Notes under the pieces: generated by a model
The model's database searches: none
What the model saw: only the letters and a program-made list of their open reading frames with translations
Told to the model about the DNA's origin: nothing
Position numbers and translations under genes: made by a program
From: Bacteroidia bacterium
GTDB lineage: Bacteria > Bacteroidota > Bacteroidia > Cytophagales > Cyclobacteriaceae
Reading direction: 5' to 3'
DNA: 64,000 nucleotides
NCBI GenBank assembly: GCA_030432655.1
Contig: JAUILA010000019.1
Location: 1-64,000 of the forward strand
Shown here: in pieces, positions 18,130 to 27,565 of the stretch
Layout of the letters: every line of letters begins with the position of its first letter
How positions within the stretch are numbered: position 1 is the first letter of the stretch

Positions 18130-19071
18130 GTGAGAATAGCAATTGACGCAATGGGCGGAGATTTTGCCCCCGATGCAGTCGTGCAGGGGGCAGGATTGGC
18201 TGCCAGGGAAATACCTGAGAACGACGTCCTCGTCCTCGTCGGGGATGAGGAGGTAATCAGGCAAAAACTGTCGCAATTTGAAATTGACGACAAACAGATG
18301 GAGGTAGTCCATGCCCCTGATATTATTGACATGGGCGAACACCCGGTCAAGGCATTCTCACAGAAACCAAAAGCAAGTATACCGGTAGGTTACAGCCTGC
18401 TTAAAACAAAGCAGGTGGAAGCATTCTGCAGTGCCGGGAATACAGGTGCCATGCATGTCGGTGCCATGTTTACCATTAAGGCCATTGAGGGTATCATTCG
18501 TCCGGCTATTGCCGGAATTGTTCCCAAAGAAGCAGGCGGTTTTGGTGTGATCCTGGATGTCGGTGCAAATGCTGACTGCAAACCGGATGTTCTTTTCCAG
18601 TTTGGTGAGATCGGCACCCTTTATGCCAAACATGTATTTGATATTGACAATCCCAAAGTCGGCCTGATGAACCTGGGCGAAGAGGAGCAAAAGGGGACAT
18701 TGCTTACCCAGGCAGCCCATCAGTTATTCAAATACTCCAAAAAAATTAACTTTATCGGTAACATTGAAGGCAGGGATGTCTTTAATGATAAAGCGGATGT
18801 GATCGTTTGTGACGGTTTCACCGGAAATGTCATTCTCAAACTCGCCGAGTCGTTTTATGACATGATTCACAGCCGGAATATCCAGGATGAATATTTCGAC
18901 CGGTTTAATTACGAAGAAATCGGTGGAAGTCCCATACTTGGCATCAACGGAAACGTGGTGATAGGTCATGGTATGTCCAGTCCGATGGCGGTCAAAAATA
19001 TGGTAAACCTGGCCCATAGAATGGCTGACACCAATATCCATATGAAAATCAAAGAAAACTTTAGCGAATAA
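18130..19071 (+). CDS. plsX: Phosphate acyltransferase PlsX
   Basis: Makes acyl-phosphate from acyl-ACP, a donor for phosphatidic acid synthesis. The 313 residues open with [19 protein letters not shown] and contain [20 protein letters not shown], and [15 protein letters not shown], typical of PlsX. The start is GTG at 18130, 12 bp after rpmF. No plsY is visible in this window; the acyltransferase at 7.9 kb is the only GPAT candidate here. Confidence 0.97.
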   Translation: MRIAIDAMGGDFAPDAVVQGAGLAAREIPENDVLVLVGDEEVIRQKLSQFEIDDKQMEVVHAPDIIDMGEHPVKAFSQKPKASIPVGYSLLKTKQVEAFCSAGNTGAMHVGAMFTIKAIEGIIRPAIAGIVPKEAGGFGVILDVGANADCKPDVLFQFGEIGTLYAKHVFDIDNPKVGLMNLGEEEQKGTLLTQAAHQLFKYSKKINFIGNIEGRDVFNDKADVIVCDGFTGNVILKLAESFYDMIHSRNIQDEYFDRFNYEEIGGSPILGINGNVVIGHGMSSPMAVKNMVNLAHRMADTNIHMKIKENFSE

Positions 19072-19083
19072 AATCCAATAATT

Positions 19084-20082
19084 ATGGGCAAAATACGCGC
19101 AGCCATCACGGGAGTACAGGGATATGTTCCTGATTACGTACTGACCAATGCAGAATTGGAAACCATGGTGGAAACCAGTGATGAATGGATCACAACCAGA
19201 ACAGGAATCAAGGAGCGGCGTATTCTGAAAGGCGAAGGGCAGGGAACTTCGGTATTGGCGGCCAAAGCGGCTAAAGGATTACTTGAAAAGACAAATACGG
19301 ATCCGGCAGAAATAGATCTCATTATTTGCGCAACGGTTACGCCTGACATGGTATTTCCGGCCACGGCGAATATTGTTTCGGACGAAATTGGTGCAGTAAA
19401 TGCATTCTCCTATGACATCGGCGCTGCCTGTTCAGGGTTTATTTATGCCCTGTCTACCGGCGCTACCTTTATTGAATCAGGTCGTTACAAAAAGGTGATT
19501 GTAATAGGCGCCGATAAAATGTCGTCAATTATTGATTATACCGATCGCACCACGTGTATTATCTTCGGCGATGGTGGCGGTGCTGTATTACTTGAGCCAA
19601 CTGAAGAGGAAGTGGGTATTATGGATTTCATTCATAAGGCAGACGGAGCCGGTGCAGAATTTCTGAACATGAAGGCAGGAGGCAGCCGTTATCCCGCGAC
19701 GGTGGAAACGGTAATGGCCCGCGAACATTTTGCCCGACAGGACGGAGCTACCGTTTTCAAATTTGCCGTCACCAATATGGCTGATTATGCCGCAAAGATT
19801 ATGGAGCGCAATGACCTGAATGCCGACGATGTCAACTATCTGGTTGCTCATCAGGCAAATAAGCGTATTATTGATGCTACCGCCCGCCGGATGGGTGTAA
19901 CGGACGATAAAGTGATGATGAATATCGAGCGATACGGAAATACAACAAGTGGCACTATCCCCCTCCTGCTGTGGGATTATGAAAAATACCTGCACAAAGG
20001 TGATAATCTCGTTTTAGCTGCATTTGGCGGTGGTTTTACATGGGGCGCAATGTACGTGCGCTGGGCTTACGATTCAAAGTAA
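19084..20082 (+). CDS. fabH: 3-oxoacyl-ACP synthase III
   Basis: Condenses an acyl-CoA primer with malonyl-ACP to start fatty-acid synthesis. The 332-residue protein shows the complete catalytic triad: Cys116 in GAACSGF, His256 in VAHQANKR and Asn286 in YGNTTSG. It lies 12 bp after plsX. Bacteroidota often use branched primers, but primer choice cannot be read from these motifs. Confidence 0.97.
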   Translation: MGKIRAAITGVQGYVPDYVLTNAELETMVETSDEWITTRTGIKERRILKGEGQGTSVLAAKAAKGLLEKTNTDPAEIDLIICATVTPDMVFPATANIVSDEIGAVNAFSYDIGAACSGFIYALSTGATFIESGRYKKVIVIGADKMSSIIDYTDRTTCIIFGDGGGAVLLEPTEEEVGIMDFIHKADGAGAEFLNMKAGGSRYPATVETVMAREHFARQDGATVFKFAVTNMADYAAKIMERNDLNADDVNYLVAHQANKRIIDATARRMGVTDDKVMMNIERYGNTTSGTIPLLLWDYEKYLHKGDNLVLAAFGGGFTWGAMYVRWAYDSK

Positions 20083-20129
20083 GCGGTAATATTGGATTGA
20101 TTTATTAACTTAGTAAGAAACGTAAGAAT

Positions 20130-20696
20130 ATGGCAACAACGGCCGATTTCAAAAATGGTCTTTGTCTTGAATATAACAATGATCTCTACGCTATCGTGGA
20201 GTTCCAGCATGTCAAACCAGGAAAGGGACCTGCGTTCGTTCGCACAAAACTCAAAAGCCTTACCACCGGCAAAGTAATCGAAAACACCTTCAGTGCTGGT
20301 CATAAAGTGACCACAGCACGGGTAGAACGTCGCCCCCACCAGTTCCTTTTTAAAGATGACCTGGGATATCACGTGATGGATACCTCTACGTACGAACAAA
20401 TTTCCGTACAGGAAAACCTTATCGATAATCCGCTGTTGATCAAGGACGGCCAGGAACTGGAAGTCATTTATCATGCAGAAAAGGAACAGGTCCTGGGCGT
20501 GGAGCTTCCTCCGTTTGTGGAGTTAACGGTAACCTATACAGAGCCTGGCATAAAGGGTGATACGGCTACCAACGCCACCAAACCGGCTACCATGGAAACG
20601 GGCGCGGAGATCCAGGTGCCTTTGTTTATTAATGAAGGTGATAAAATCAAAGTAGATACCAGAACGAATTCATATTCAGAGCGGGTGAAAGAATAA
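20130..20696 (+). CDS. efp: Elongation factor P
   Basis: Relieves ribosome stalling at polyproline. At 188 residues it has the three beta-barrel domains of EF-P. The loop that reaches the peptidyl-transferase centre reads [16 protein letters not shown], with Lys32 at the position that is modified (beta-lysylated or otherwise) in many bacteria. No epmA/epmB-type modification gene is adjacent. The C-terminal domain has [18 protein letters not shown], a standard ending. It sits 47 bp after fabH and 26 bp before accB. Confidence 0.97.
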   Translation: MATTADFKNGLCLEYNNDLYAIVEFQHVKPGKGPAFVRTKLKSLTTGKVIENTFSAGHKVTTARVERRPHQFLFKDDLGYHVMDTSTYEQISVQENLIDNPLLIKDGQELEVIYHAEKEQVLGVELPPFVELTVTYTEPGIKGDTATNATKPATMETGAEIQVPLFINEGDKIKVDTRTNSYSERVKE

Positions 20697-20722
20697 CCAG
20701 TCAACCTTGAAACTTAATTGCT

Positions 20723-21214
20723 ATGAAAACCAAAGAAATCAGAGATCTCATTGACTTTATTTCAAAAAGTGGCCTGAATGAGGTAAATATTGAAACGGAA
20801 GAACTTAAGCTTTCAGTCAAGCGTGAACCGGATCAGGTACGTGCGATCGCTGACAGCCCGGCTCCGGTCGCGGCGGCACCTCAAGCCCAGCCTGCTCCTG
20901 CTCCGGCAGCTGCGACGGCGACTGCTCCGGCAGCAGAAGGTGGTAAAGCGGATTCCGGAGAATCGGGTAACAATTATATTGAGATTAAGTCTCCCATGAT
21001 CGGAACATTCTACCGTTCACCTAACCCGGATTCTCCAGCATTTGTTGGTGTTGGTGACAAAGTGGAAGCAGGCTCACCGGTCTGTATTATCGAAGCCATG
21101 AAATTATTCAATGAAATCGAATCGGAAGTTTCAGGTACAGTTGTAAAGGTAATGGTCGACAATGCTTCACCCGTTGAATACGACCAGGTCCTGTTCCTAA
21201 TCGACCCATCCTGA
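20723..21214 (+). CDS. accB: Biotin carboxyl carrier protein of acetyl-CoA carboxylase
   Basis: Carries biotin between the carboxylase and carboxyltransferase of acetyl-CoA carboxylase. The 163 residues comprise an N-terminal helix region, a flexible Ala/Pro linker (about 46-75) and the biotinyl domain with the biotinylated Lys127 in [12 protein letters not shown]. The [16 protein letters not shown] thumb motif of the BCCP of ACC is present. accC follows after 37 bp. Confidence 0.97.
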   Translation: MKTKEIRDLIDFISKSGLNEVNIETEELKLSVKREPDQVRAIADSPAPVAAAPQAQPAPAPAAATATAPAAEGGKADSGESGNNYIEIKSPMIGTFYRSPNPDSPAFVGVGDKVEAGSPVCIIEAMKLFNEIESEVSGTVVKVMVDNASPVEYDQVLFLIDPS

Positions 21215-21251
21215 TCAACGGATTTTTCTAACATAAACCCTTCCCAGAATC

Positions 21252-22595
21252 GTGTTCAATAAAATATTAATAGCGAACAGAGGAGAAATTGCACTGCGGA
21301 TCATCCGCACATGCCGTGAAATGAATATTAACACGGTAGCCGTTTACTCCACAGCAGATAAGGACAGTCTTCATGTCCGTTTTGCCGATGAAGCAGTGTG
21401 TATCGGAAAAGCACCAAGCCGGGATTCTTATCTGAATATTCCCAATATCATTGCCGCTGCCGAAATCACCAATGCAGATGCCATCCACCCGGGTTATGGA
21501 TTCCTGGCAGAAAATGCCGAGTTCAGCGCCGTATGTGCAGAATACGGGATCAAATTCATTGGTGCCTCCGCGGATATGATTGACCAGATGGGTGACAAGG
21601 CGACAGCTAAAGCCACGATGAAAAAAGCCGGTGTACCTACTATCCCGGGCTCGGAAGGGTTGCTTAAAAACATGGAAGAGGGTATTAAACTGGCTAAAAA
21701 GATCAAATATCCTGTTATCCTTAAAGCTACCGCCGGTGGTGGTGGCAAAGGAATGCGTATTGTAAAAACCGAAAAGGATTTTAAAAAGGCGTGGGATGAT
21801 GCCCGCCAGGAGGCTGGTGCCGCTTTTGGAAACGACGGACTTTACCTGGAGAAATTTATCGAAGAACCGCGCCACATAGAAATTCAGGTGGTAGGCGACA
21901 AAAACGGTAAGGTTTGCCACTTGTCGGAACGTGATTGCTCCATACAACGACGTCATCAGAAACTCGTGGAAGAAACCCCTTCTCCCGCTATGACACCCAA
22001 GCTCCGTGAAAGAATGGGCGAAGCTGCGATTCGTGGTGCCGAGGCCATCAAGTACGAAGGCGCCGGAACCGTGGAATTTCTGGTTGACAAGCACGGGGAT
22101 TTTTATTTCATGGAAATGAATACCCGGATCCAGGTGGAACACCCTATCACAGAAGAAGTGACTGATTTTGACCTGATCAAAGAACAGATCAAAGTAGCGG
22201 CAGGCATTAAGATATCTGGACAGAACTACACTCCCAAGTTATTTTCCATGGAGTGCCGGATAAATGCCGAAGATCCCAGAAACGGTTTCCGCCCGTCTCC
22301 CGGTAAAATTACCAACCTGCACCTCCCCGGAGGTCATGGCGTACGAATCGACAGCCATGTATATGCAGGCTACTCCATCCCTCCCAATTATGATTCAATG
22401 ATTGCTAAACTGATCGTAAGTGGTCAGACCCGGGAAGAAGTCATTACCCGTATGAAGCGTGCGCTGAGTGAGTTTGTTATTGAGGGGATTCACACCACCA
22501 TTCCGTTTCATCTGAAACTGATGGATGACAAGAATTTCAAAAAGGGAGACTTTACAACAAAATTTATGGAGACCTTCGACCTCAGCGACCTGTAG
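21252..22595 (+). CDS. accC: Biotin carboxylase subunit of acetyl-CoA carboxylase
   Basis: ATP-grasp enzyme that carboxylates the biotin on AccB. The 447 residues begin [18 protein letters not shown], carry the Gly-rich ATP loop [14 protein letters not shown], and the active-site stretches [12 protein letters not shown] and [16 protein letters not shown]. Start is GTG at 21252. The 3' end overlaps the convergent DUF3109 gene by 14 bp. Confidence 0.98.
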   Translation: MFNKILIANRGEIALRIIRTCREMNINTVAVYSTADKDSLHVRFADEAVCIGKAPSRDSYLNIPNIIAAAEITNADAIHPGYGFLAENAEFSAVCAEYGIKFIGASADMIDQMGDKATAKATMKKAGVPTIPGSEGLLKNMEEGIKLAKKIKYPVILKATAGGGGKGMRIVKTEKDFKKAWDDARQEAGAAFGNDGLYLEKFIEEPRHIEIQVVGDKNGKVCHLSERDCSIQRRHQKLVEETPSPAMTPKLRERMGEAAIRGAEAIKYEGAGTVEFLVDKHGDFYFMEMNTRIQVEHPITEEVTDFDLIKEQIKVAAGIKISGQNYTPKLFSMECRINAEDPRNGFRPSPGKITNLHLPGGHGVRIDSHVYAGYSIPPNYDSMIAKLIVSGQTREEVITRMKRALSEFVIEGIHTTIPFHLKLMDDKNFKKGDFTTKFMETFDLSDL

Positions 22596-23163
22596 ATTCC
22601 GGGTCGTTTTCAATCAGGTCAACCAGCCGGTCGTACCAGTCTTTCCCGTACTTCCGGATAAGTGCTTCTTTCAGAAATTTATACACGGGCACCGACAGTT
22701 CGCGACCCAGCGAACAGGCAGGACTGCATATGTGCCAACGGTCATAATTGACTGCTTCGTATTCTGAATATTTCGTAATGCGAATGGGATAGAGATGACA
22801 GCTTACAGGCTTTTTGAAATCAACTTTTCCATCATTATACGCCTGTTCGATTCCACACTTGAGTATTCCTTTGGTATCGTAGATGGCGTAAGCACACTCC
22901 CTTCCGTCGATGGTAGGGGTGCTGTATTCTCCGTCTTCATCCAGTACATACGTGCCCTGACGCTCAATCTCCGCACGCCCTTCCCGCGAAAGATAAGGAG
23001 CCACCGCCGGATAAATCTCTTTCATCGTTTCCAGTTCGCTTTCCAGAAGCGGTGCCCCAAGGTCACCCTCTACACAGCAGGCACCTTTGCACTTCTCCAG
23101 ATCACAAACAAAAAACTGTTCGCGAACATCATCGGATAAAATCACATTATCAAGCTCGATCAT
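22582..23163 (-). CDS. DUF3109-family cysteine-rich protein
   Basis: The 193-residue soluble protein has the DUF3109 pattern: [20 protein letters not shown] near the N-terminus (three Cys spaced as CX4CX3CC), [28 protein letters not shown] and [11 protein letters not shown]. About ten Cys, several in pairs, suggest an iron-sulfur or zinc cluster as in the related YkgJ/CxxCx-type proteins. Biochemical function is unknown. A divergent promoter pair lies between it and the helicase gene. Confidence 0.88.
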   Translation of the reverse strand: MIELDNVILSDDVREQFFVCDLEKCKGACCVEGDLGAPLLESELETMKEIYPAVAPYLSREGRAEIERQGTYVLDEDGEYSTPTIDGRECAYAIYDTKGILKCGIEQAYNDGKVDFKKPVSCHLYPIRITKYSEYEAVNYDRWHICSPACSLGRELSVPVYKFLKEALIRKYGKDWYDRLVDLIENDPESTGR

Positions 23164-23167
23164 GCCG

Positions 23168-23184
23168 CAAAGGTAGTATATTTG
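23168..23184. promoter_or_regulatory. Back-to-back -7 boxes between DUF3109 and helicase genes
   Basis: TACCTTTG on the minus strand (23168-23175), 5 bases from the DUF3109 start, and TATATTTG on the plus strand (23177-23184) are two exact TAnnTTTG boxes set 1 base apart and pointing away from each other. Neither has a TTG at the ideal 20-base distance, so this is moderate evidence. Confidence 0.45.
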
Positions 23185-23243
23185 TGGTTGCCGTTTTTAT
23201 GAAAGCATTTAAATTGGCAATCGCCGATTTATTCATAATTTTA

Positions 23244-23263
23244 TGAGTACCTGTGAGTACCTG
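23244..23263 (+). repeat. Perfect 10-bp tandem duplication in the helicase leader
   Basis: TGAGTACCTG occurs twice head-to-tail (23244-23253 and 23254-23263), 21 bases before the helicase ATG. One turn of the helix apart, the two copies could form a protein-binding site or simply be a slip duplication. Confidence 0.8.
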
Positions 23264-23284
23264 CCATAGTTTTACTACACGCGA

Positions 23285-25558
23285 ATGCAATATCTGAAGA
23301 GTCTGAATGAGCCACAGTACGAGGGGGTTGTAAACACGGAAGGACCAACAATGATAATCGCGGGCGCCGGATCCGGTAAAACCCGCGTGCTTACCTACCG
23401 CATTGCCTACCTGATGGACCACAAAAATGTGGATCCTTTCAACATCCTGGCACTGACATTTACCAACAAAGCCGCCCGGGAAATGAGGGACCGGATCGAA
23501 TCCGTGGTTGGCAACGAAGCCCGTAACCTCTGGATGGGTACTTTTCACTCCGTTTTTGCCCGCATTCTTCGTACAGAAGCCGATCGGCTCGGCTATCCGA
23601 GCAATTTTACCATTTACGACACAGACGATTCAAAATCCCTGATCAAATCGATCGTAAAGGAACTGAATCTCGACGATAAAATCTATAAGCCGAATGTCGT
23701 TTTCAACCGGATATCCGGGGCCAAGAACCGCCTGGTTTCCTGGAAAGCCTACCTTTCCAACCAGGTATTCAGGGCCGATGACGAAAGCAATATGCGGCCT
23801 GAACTGGGAAAAATCTATAAAATTTATGCCGAGCGGTGTTTCAAGGCTGGCGCCATGGACTTTGATGATCTGCTGTTCCAGACAAACGTACTTTTCCGCG
23901 AACACCTGGATGTGCTCAACAAATACCAGCAGCGGTTTCATTACGTCATGGTCGACGAGTTCCAGGATACTAATATTTCACAGTACCTGATTACAAAAAA
24001 ATTGTCGGCCGTCAGGCAGAATATCTGTGTTGTTGGAGATGATGCTCAAAGTATATACGCATTCCGGGGAGCTGACATTCAGAATATCCTCAACTTTGAG
24101 AAGGACTATACGGATCTCCGGACCATCAAACTCGAACAGAATTACCGTTCGACCAAAACCATTGTCAGCGCCGCAAATTCCGTCATTGAGAAAAATAAAG
24201 CCCAGTTAAAGAAAAGTGTATGGACGGATAACGACGACGGACAACTCATTGAATTGCTGCGGGCAAATTCAGACAATGAAGAAGGCAAGCTGGTGGCTTC
24301 CTCCATCTTTGAGGAAAAGATGCAATACCAGATCCGTAATAATGAAGTTGCCGTCCTGTACCGGACCAACAGCCAGTCAAGGGCGATTGAAGAAGCCCTG
24401 AGGCGGATGAACATTAAGTACAAAATTGTCGGAGGTTTGTCCTTTTACCAGCGAAAGGAAATCAAGGACCTGATGGCCTACCTGCGCTTTACCATCAATA
24501 CCAACGACGAACAATCCTTCAAACGTATTATTAACTACCCGAAGCGCGGGATCGGAAATACCTCGGTCGACAAAATGATCGTTGCGGCCAATGACCATGG
24601 AATATCACTTTGGGAGGTACTGGAGAATGTACATTCCTTCCTGCCCGGAAGAAGTGCCAATGCGGTTCGTGATTTTGTGACCATGATCAAGCGGTTTCAG
24701 CTGGAAGTTAAAAAACAGGATGCCTATGAGGCAACCAGCCAGATCGCCAAGTCGTCGGGAATTCTGCGGGAGCTTTATGCTGACAAGACAGTAGAGGGAC
24801 TCAATCGTTATGAGAACGTGATGGAGCTTCTCAACGCGGTCAAGGAATTTACCGATGATGAAGAAAAAGAAGATAAGAGCCTGGGCGCCTTTTTGCAGGA
24901 AGTGGCACTTCTTACCGGTGTTGATCAGGATAATGATGACGACGAGGACAAGGTTACACTTATGACCATCCATATGGCAAAAGGGCTGGAGTTCCGTCAT
25001 GTTTACATCGTTGGAATGGAGGAAGACCTGTTCCCTTCACAAATGATGCTGAGCAGCAGGGCCGACCTGGAGGAAGAACGGCGTCTTTTTTATGTGGCCA
25101 TTACCCGTGCCCAGGAAAAGCTGTTCCTGTCATATGCACTGAGCAGGTACCGGTTTGGCAGACTGAAGAATTGCGAACCCAGCCGGTTCCTCGAAGAGAT
25201 CAACCCGCAGTACATTCGTGTCAGCCGAAAATTCTCCCGACCGTCCCCCGACGAGGGCGAAACAAATTCTGCAGGCAACGGCGGGTATGCCAGAAATCTT
25301 GTAAGCGGCATCAGAAAAACAACCCGGTCACAGCCGGTCACAAAAAAATCAAATTATTCTCCCTCACCTGATTTCGCTCCGAGTGATACCTCGGACCTGA
25401 AAGCGGGAATGAAGGTGGAACACCCTAAATTCGGTTTCGGCAAAGTGCTGGAAATGGATGAAAGTGGTGCAAATCGTAAAGCAAAGGTAAACTTTGACGA
25501 CTTTGGAGAAAAAACATTATTACTTAGTTTTGCTAAACTGAAAATTCATGACAATTAA
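23285..25558 (+). CDS. ATP-dependent 3'-5' DNA helicase, UvrD/PcrA type
   Basis: Superfamily 1A helicase acting in excision and mismatch repair and in clearing proteins from DNA. The 757 residues hold all SF1 motifs: Walker A in AGAGSGKTRVLTYR (motif I), TFTNKAAREM (Ia), DEFQDTN (II), GDDAQSIYAFRGA (III), LEQNYRSTKTI (IV), MTIHMAKGLEF (V) and YVAITRAQEKL (VI). The C-terminal tail (about 660-757) ends in a Tudor-like VEHPKFGFGKVLEM that binds RNA polymerase in PcrA. Start is ATG 23285, after a 120-bp leader containing a tandem repeat. It overlaps the next reading frame only if that gene starts early. Confidence 0.96.
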   Translation: MQYLKSLNEPQYEGVVNTEGPTMIIAGAGSGKTRVLTYRIAYLMDHKNVDPFNILALTFTNKAAREMRDRIESVVGNEARNLWMGTFHSVFARILRTEADRLGYPSNFTIYDTDDSKSLIKSIVKELNLDDKIYKPNVVFNRISGAKNRLVSWKAYLSNQVFRADDESNMRPELGKIYKIYAERCFKAGAMDFDDLLFQTNVLFREHLDVLNKYQQRFHYVMVDEFQDTNISQYLITKKLSAVRQNICVVGDDAQSIYAFRGADIQNILNFEKDYTDLRTIKLEQNYRSTKTIVSAANSVIEKNKAQLKKSVWTDNDDGQLIELLRANSDNEEGKLVASSIFEEKMQYQIRNNEVAVLYRTNSQSRAIEEALRRMNIKYKIVGGLSFYQRKEIKDLMAYLRFTINTNDEQSFKRIINYPKRGIGNTSVDKMIVAANDHGISLWEVLENVHSFLPGRSANAVRDFVTMIKRFQLEVKKQDAYEATSQIAKSSGILRELYADKTVEGLNRYENVMELLNAVKEFTDDEEKEDKSLGAFLQEVALLTGVDQDNDDDEDKVTLMTIHMAKGLEFRHVYIVGMEEDLFPSQMMLSSRADLEEERRLFYVAITRAQEKLFLSYALSRYRFGRLKNCEPSRFLEEINPQYIRVSRKFSRPSPDEGETNSAGNGGYARNLVSGIRKTTRSQPVTKKSNYSPSPDFAPSDTSDLKAGMKVEHPKFGFGKVLEMDESGANRKAKVNFDDFGEKTLLLSFAKLKIHDN

Positions 25559-25568
25559 CACATCCTCA

Positions 25569-26198
25569 ATGGAATATAATACCAGCCAGACCCAGATCAT
25601 TCTCAGGGAATACGGCCGAAACATTCAAAAGATCGTATCCTATATTAAAACGCTGGACGATAAGGAAAAGCGTACGAGCATGGCTTATACGCTCGTGGAG
25701 CTGATGAAGCAGATTGCTCCGTCGGTCAAGGAAACGAACGAAACCAATCAGAAATTCTGGGATGACCTCTACATAATGGCTGATTTTGACCTCGATATTG
25801 ACAGCCCCTACCCAATGCCGGAAAAGGATGTGCTGAGCCGCAAACCCGACCGCATGCCCTATGTCAGCAACCGGATTCGCTACCGCCACTACGGCCGTAA
25901 CATTGAATTGCTGGTAAATGAAGCGCTGAAAAAAGAAGACCCGCAGGAACGTGAAGAAGCTATTATTTACATGGGGAAACTCATGAAAAGCTTTTACTCA
26001 AGCTGGAATAATGAGAGCATTGATGACGCGGTGATCCTGGAGAATATCAAGAATATTTCAGGCGGGAAACTGGATATCAACCTGGATAAGGTAAAAGAGG
26101 ATAACCTCTTTGAAAAGCTTTATAAGACCAAGCAGCGCAAGGGAAGGTCGTCCGGAAAGCAGAAAGGAAGTAGCAACCGCAGGAGACGAAGAAATTAA
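25569..26198 (+). CDS. DUF4290-family protein
   Basis: Bacteroidota-specific protein of unknown function. From the ATG at 25569 it has 209 residues and begins MEYNTSQTQIILREYGRNIQ, the usual start for this family; the frame is open 7 codons further upstream, overlapping the helicase. It repeats a YGRNI block (REYGRNIQK and RHYGRNIEL), is mostly helical, and ends in a very basic tail (KQRKGRSSGKQKGSSNRRRR) that suggests nucleic-acid or ribosome contact. The stop overlaps the murA start by one base (TAATG). The helicase-DUF4290-murA order points to one transcript. Confidence 0.88.
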   Translation: MEYNTSQTQIILREYGRNIQKIVSYIKTLDDKEKRTSMAYTLVELMKQIAPSVKETNETNQKFWDDLYIMADFDLDIDSPYPMPEKDVLSRKPDRMPYVSNRIRYRHYGRNIELLVNEALKKEDPQEREEAIIYMGKLMKSFYSSWNNESIDDAVILENIKNISGGKLDINLDKVKEDNLFEKLYKTKQRKGRSSGKQKGSSNRRRRRN

Positions 26199-27505
26199 TG
26201 GCGTCATTTAAGATACAGGGAGGTGCCCGCCTGAAAGGTGAAGTGATTCCGCAAGGCGCCAAAAACGAAGCATTACAGATCATTTCGGCCACACTCCTGA
26301 CTGCGGAGCCGGTTACGCTGAACAAGATTCCCAATATCAGGGATGTAAATAAACTGATCGAACTGATCGGCGACCTGGGTGCAGACGTGGAAAAACTGGG
26401 GGATGAATCTTATAAAATCACCGCCAAAGAAATCAATGTTGATTACCTTGAAACGGCTGAATATAAAACCAAAGCCGCCTCACTTCGTGGTTCGATCATG
26501 ATACTCGGTCCGCTCCTGGCCCGGTACGGTAAAGCAAAAATCCCCCGCCCGGGAGGTGACAAAATCGGCCGGCGCCGACTGGATACACATTTTATCGGAT
26601 TTCAGAGCCTGGGTGCCAAATTCAATTATTCAAGCAAAGACGGTTTCTATTCGATTGATGCTTCAGACTTACGTGGTACGTATATCCACCTCGACGAGGC
26701 GTCTGTCACTGGTACTGCCAATATCCTGATGGCGGCGGTTCTGGCAAAAGGAACTACCACGCTCTATAATGCGGCTTGCGAGCCTTACATTCAGCAGCTG
26801 TGTAAAATGCTCAACCGGATGGGGGCGAAAATCTCAGGAATAGGCTCTAACCTGCTGAAGGTTGAGGGAGTTAAAAAACTGGGAGGTACAGAGCATACGC
26901 TTTTGCCGGACATGATCGAAGTGGGTAGCTTCATTGGCCTGGCCGCCATGACCCAGTCCGAACTGACCATCAAAGGCGCGGGAGTGGAACACCTCGGACT
27001 GATACCTGAAGTATTCAAAAGGCTGGGAATCCAGATGATCATTCAGAACGATGATATCATCATTCCGTCCCAGAAGCATTACGAAATTGATACATTCATC
27101 GACGGATCAATAATGACTGTTGCTGATGCACCCTGGCCGGGATTTACCCCGGATTTGCTGAGTATCGTACTGGTAACAGCCATACAGGCCAAGGGAACGG
27201 TACTTATACATCAAAAAATGTTTGAAAGTCGATTATTCTTCGTGGATAAACTGATCGATATGGGTGCCCAGATAATTTTATGCGACCCTCACCGGGCCAC
27301 TGTGATCGGCCTGGACCGGAAGCAGGCACTTCGGGGAATCAAAATGTCTTCTCCCGATATTCGTGCGGGTGTATCCCTGCTCATCGCTGCGTTGTCGGCA
27401 GAAGGGGAAAGCATCATTTCAAATGTTGAACAGATCGACCGGGGATATCAGAACATTGATACGCGTCTGAAAGCCCTGGGAGCACAGATTGAGCGGTTGG
27501 ATTAG
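26198..27505 (+). CDS. murA: UDP-N-acetylglucosamine 1-carboxyvinyltransferase with Asp in place of the catalytic Cys
   Basis: First committed step of peptidoglycan synthesis: enolpyruvyl transfer from PEP to UDP-GlcNAc. The 435 residues have GAKNEAL with Lys22 and Asn23, and the flexible loop RPGGDKIGRRRLDTHF. The usual loop reads GGC, with Cys115 (E. coli numbering) the target of fosfomycin; here the residue is Asp121 (codon GAC at 26558-26560). Other active-site blocks are normal: LPDMIEVGSFIGLAA, DAPWPGFTPDLLS and FESRLFFVDKL. Cys-to-Asp MurA forms are active and fosfomycin-resistant in other bacteria, so this is read as functional. Start ATG 26198 overlaps DUF4290. Confidence 0.95.
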   Translation: MASFKIQGGARLKGEVIPQGAKNEALQIISATLLTAEPVTLNKIPNIRDVNKLIELIGDLGADVEKLGDESYKITAKEINVDYLETAEYKTKAASLRGSIMILGPLLARYGKAKIPRPGGDKIGRRRLDTHFIGFQSLGAKFNYSSKDGFYSIDASDLRGTYIHLDEASVTGTANILMAAVLAKGTTTLYNAACEPYIQQLCKMLNRMGAKISGIGSNLLKVEGVKKLGGTEHTLLPDMIEVGSFIGLAAMTQSELTIKGAGVEHLGLIPEVFKRLGIQMIIQNDDIIIPSQKHYEIDTFIDGSIMTVADAPWPGFTPDLLSIVLVTAIQAKGTVLIHQKMFESRLFFVDKLIDMGAQIILCDPHRATVIGLDRKQALRGIKMSSPDIRAGVSLLIAALSAEGESIISNVEQIDRGYQNIDTRLKALGAQIERLD

Positions 27506-27565
27506 ACTCCGTACCTGAACAGGTAGCGGTTGTTTTTGTTGTACTTAAAAAATAACTGGACTACT

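Noticed and set aside
21267-22142. Open frame of 291 codons on the strand opposite accC
   Set aside because: It lies wholly inside the strongly supported biotin carboxylase gene and shows no domain or sensible composition; it is a shadow of high-codon-bias coding DNA.
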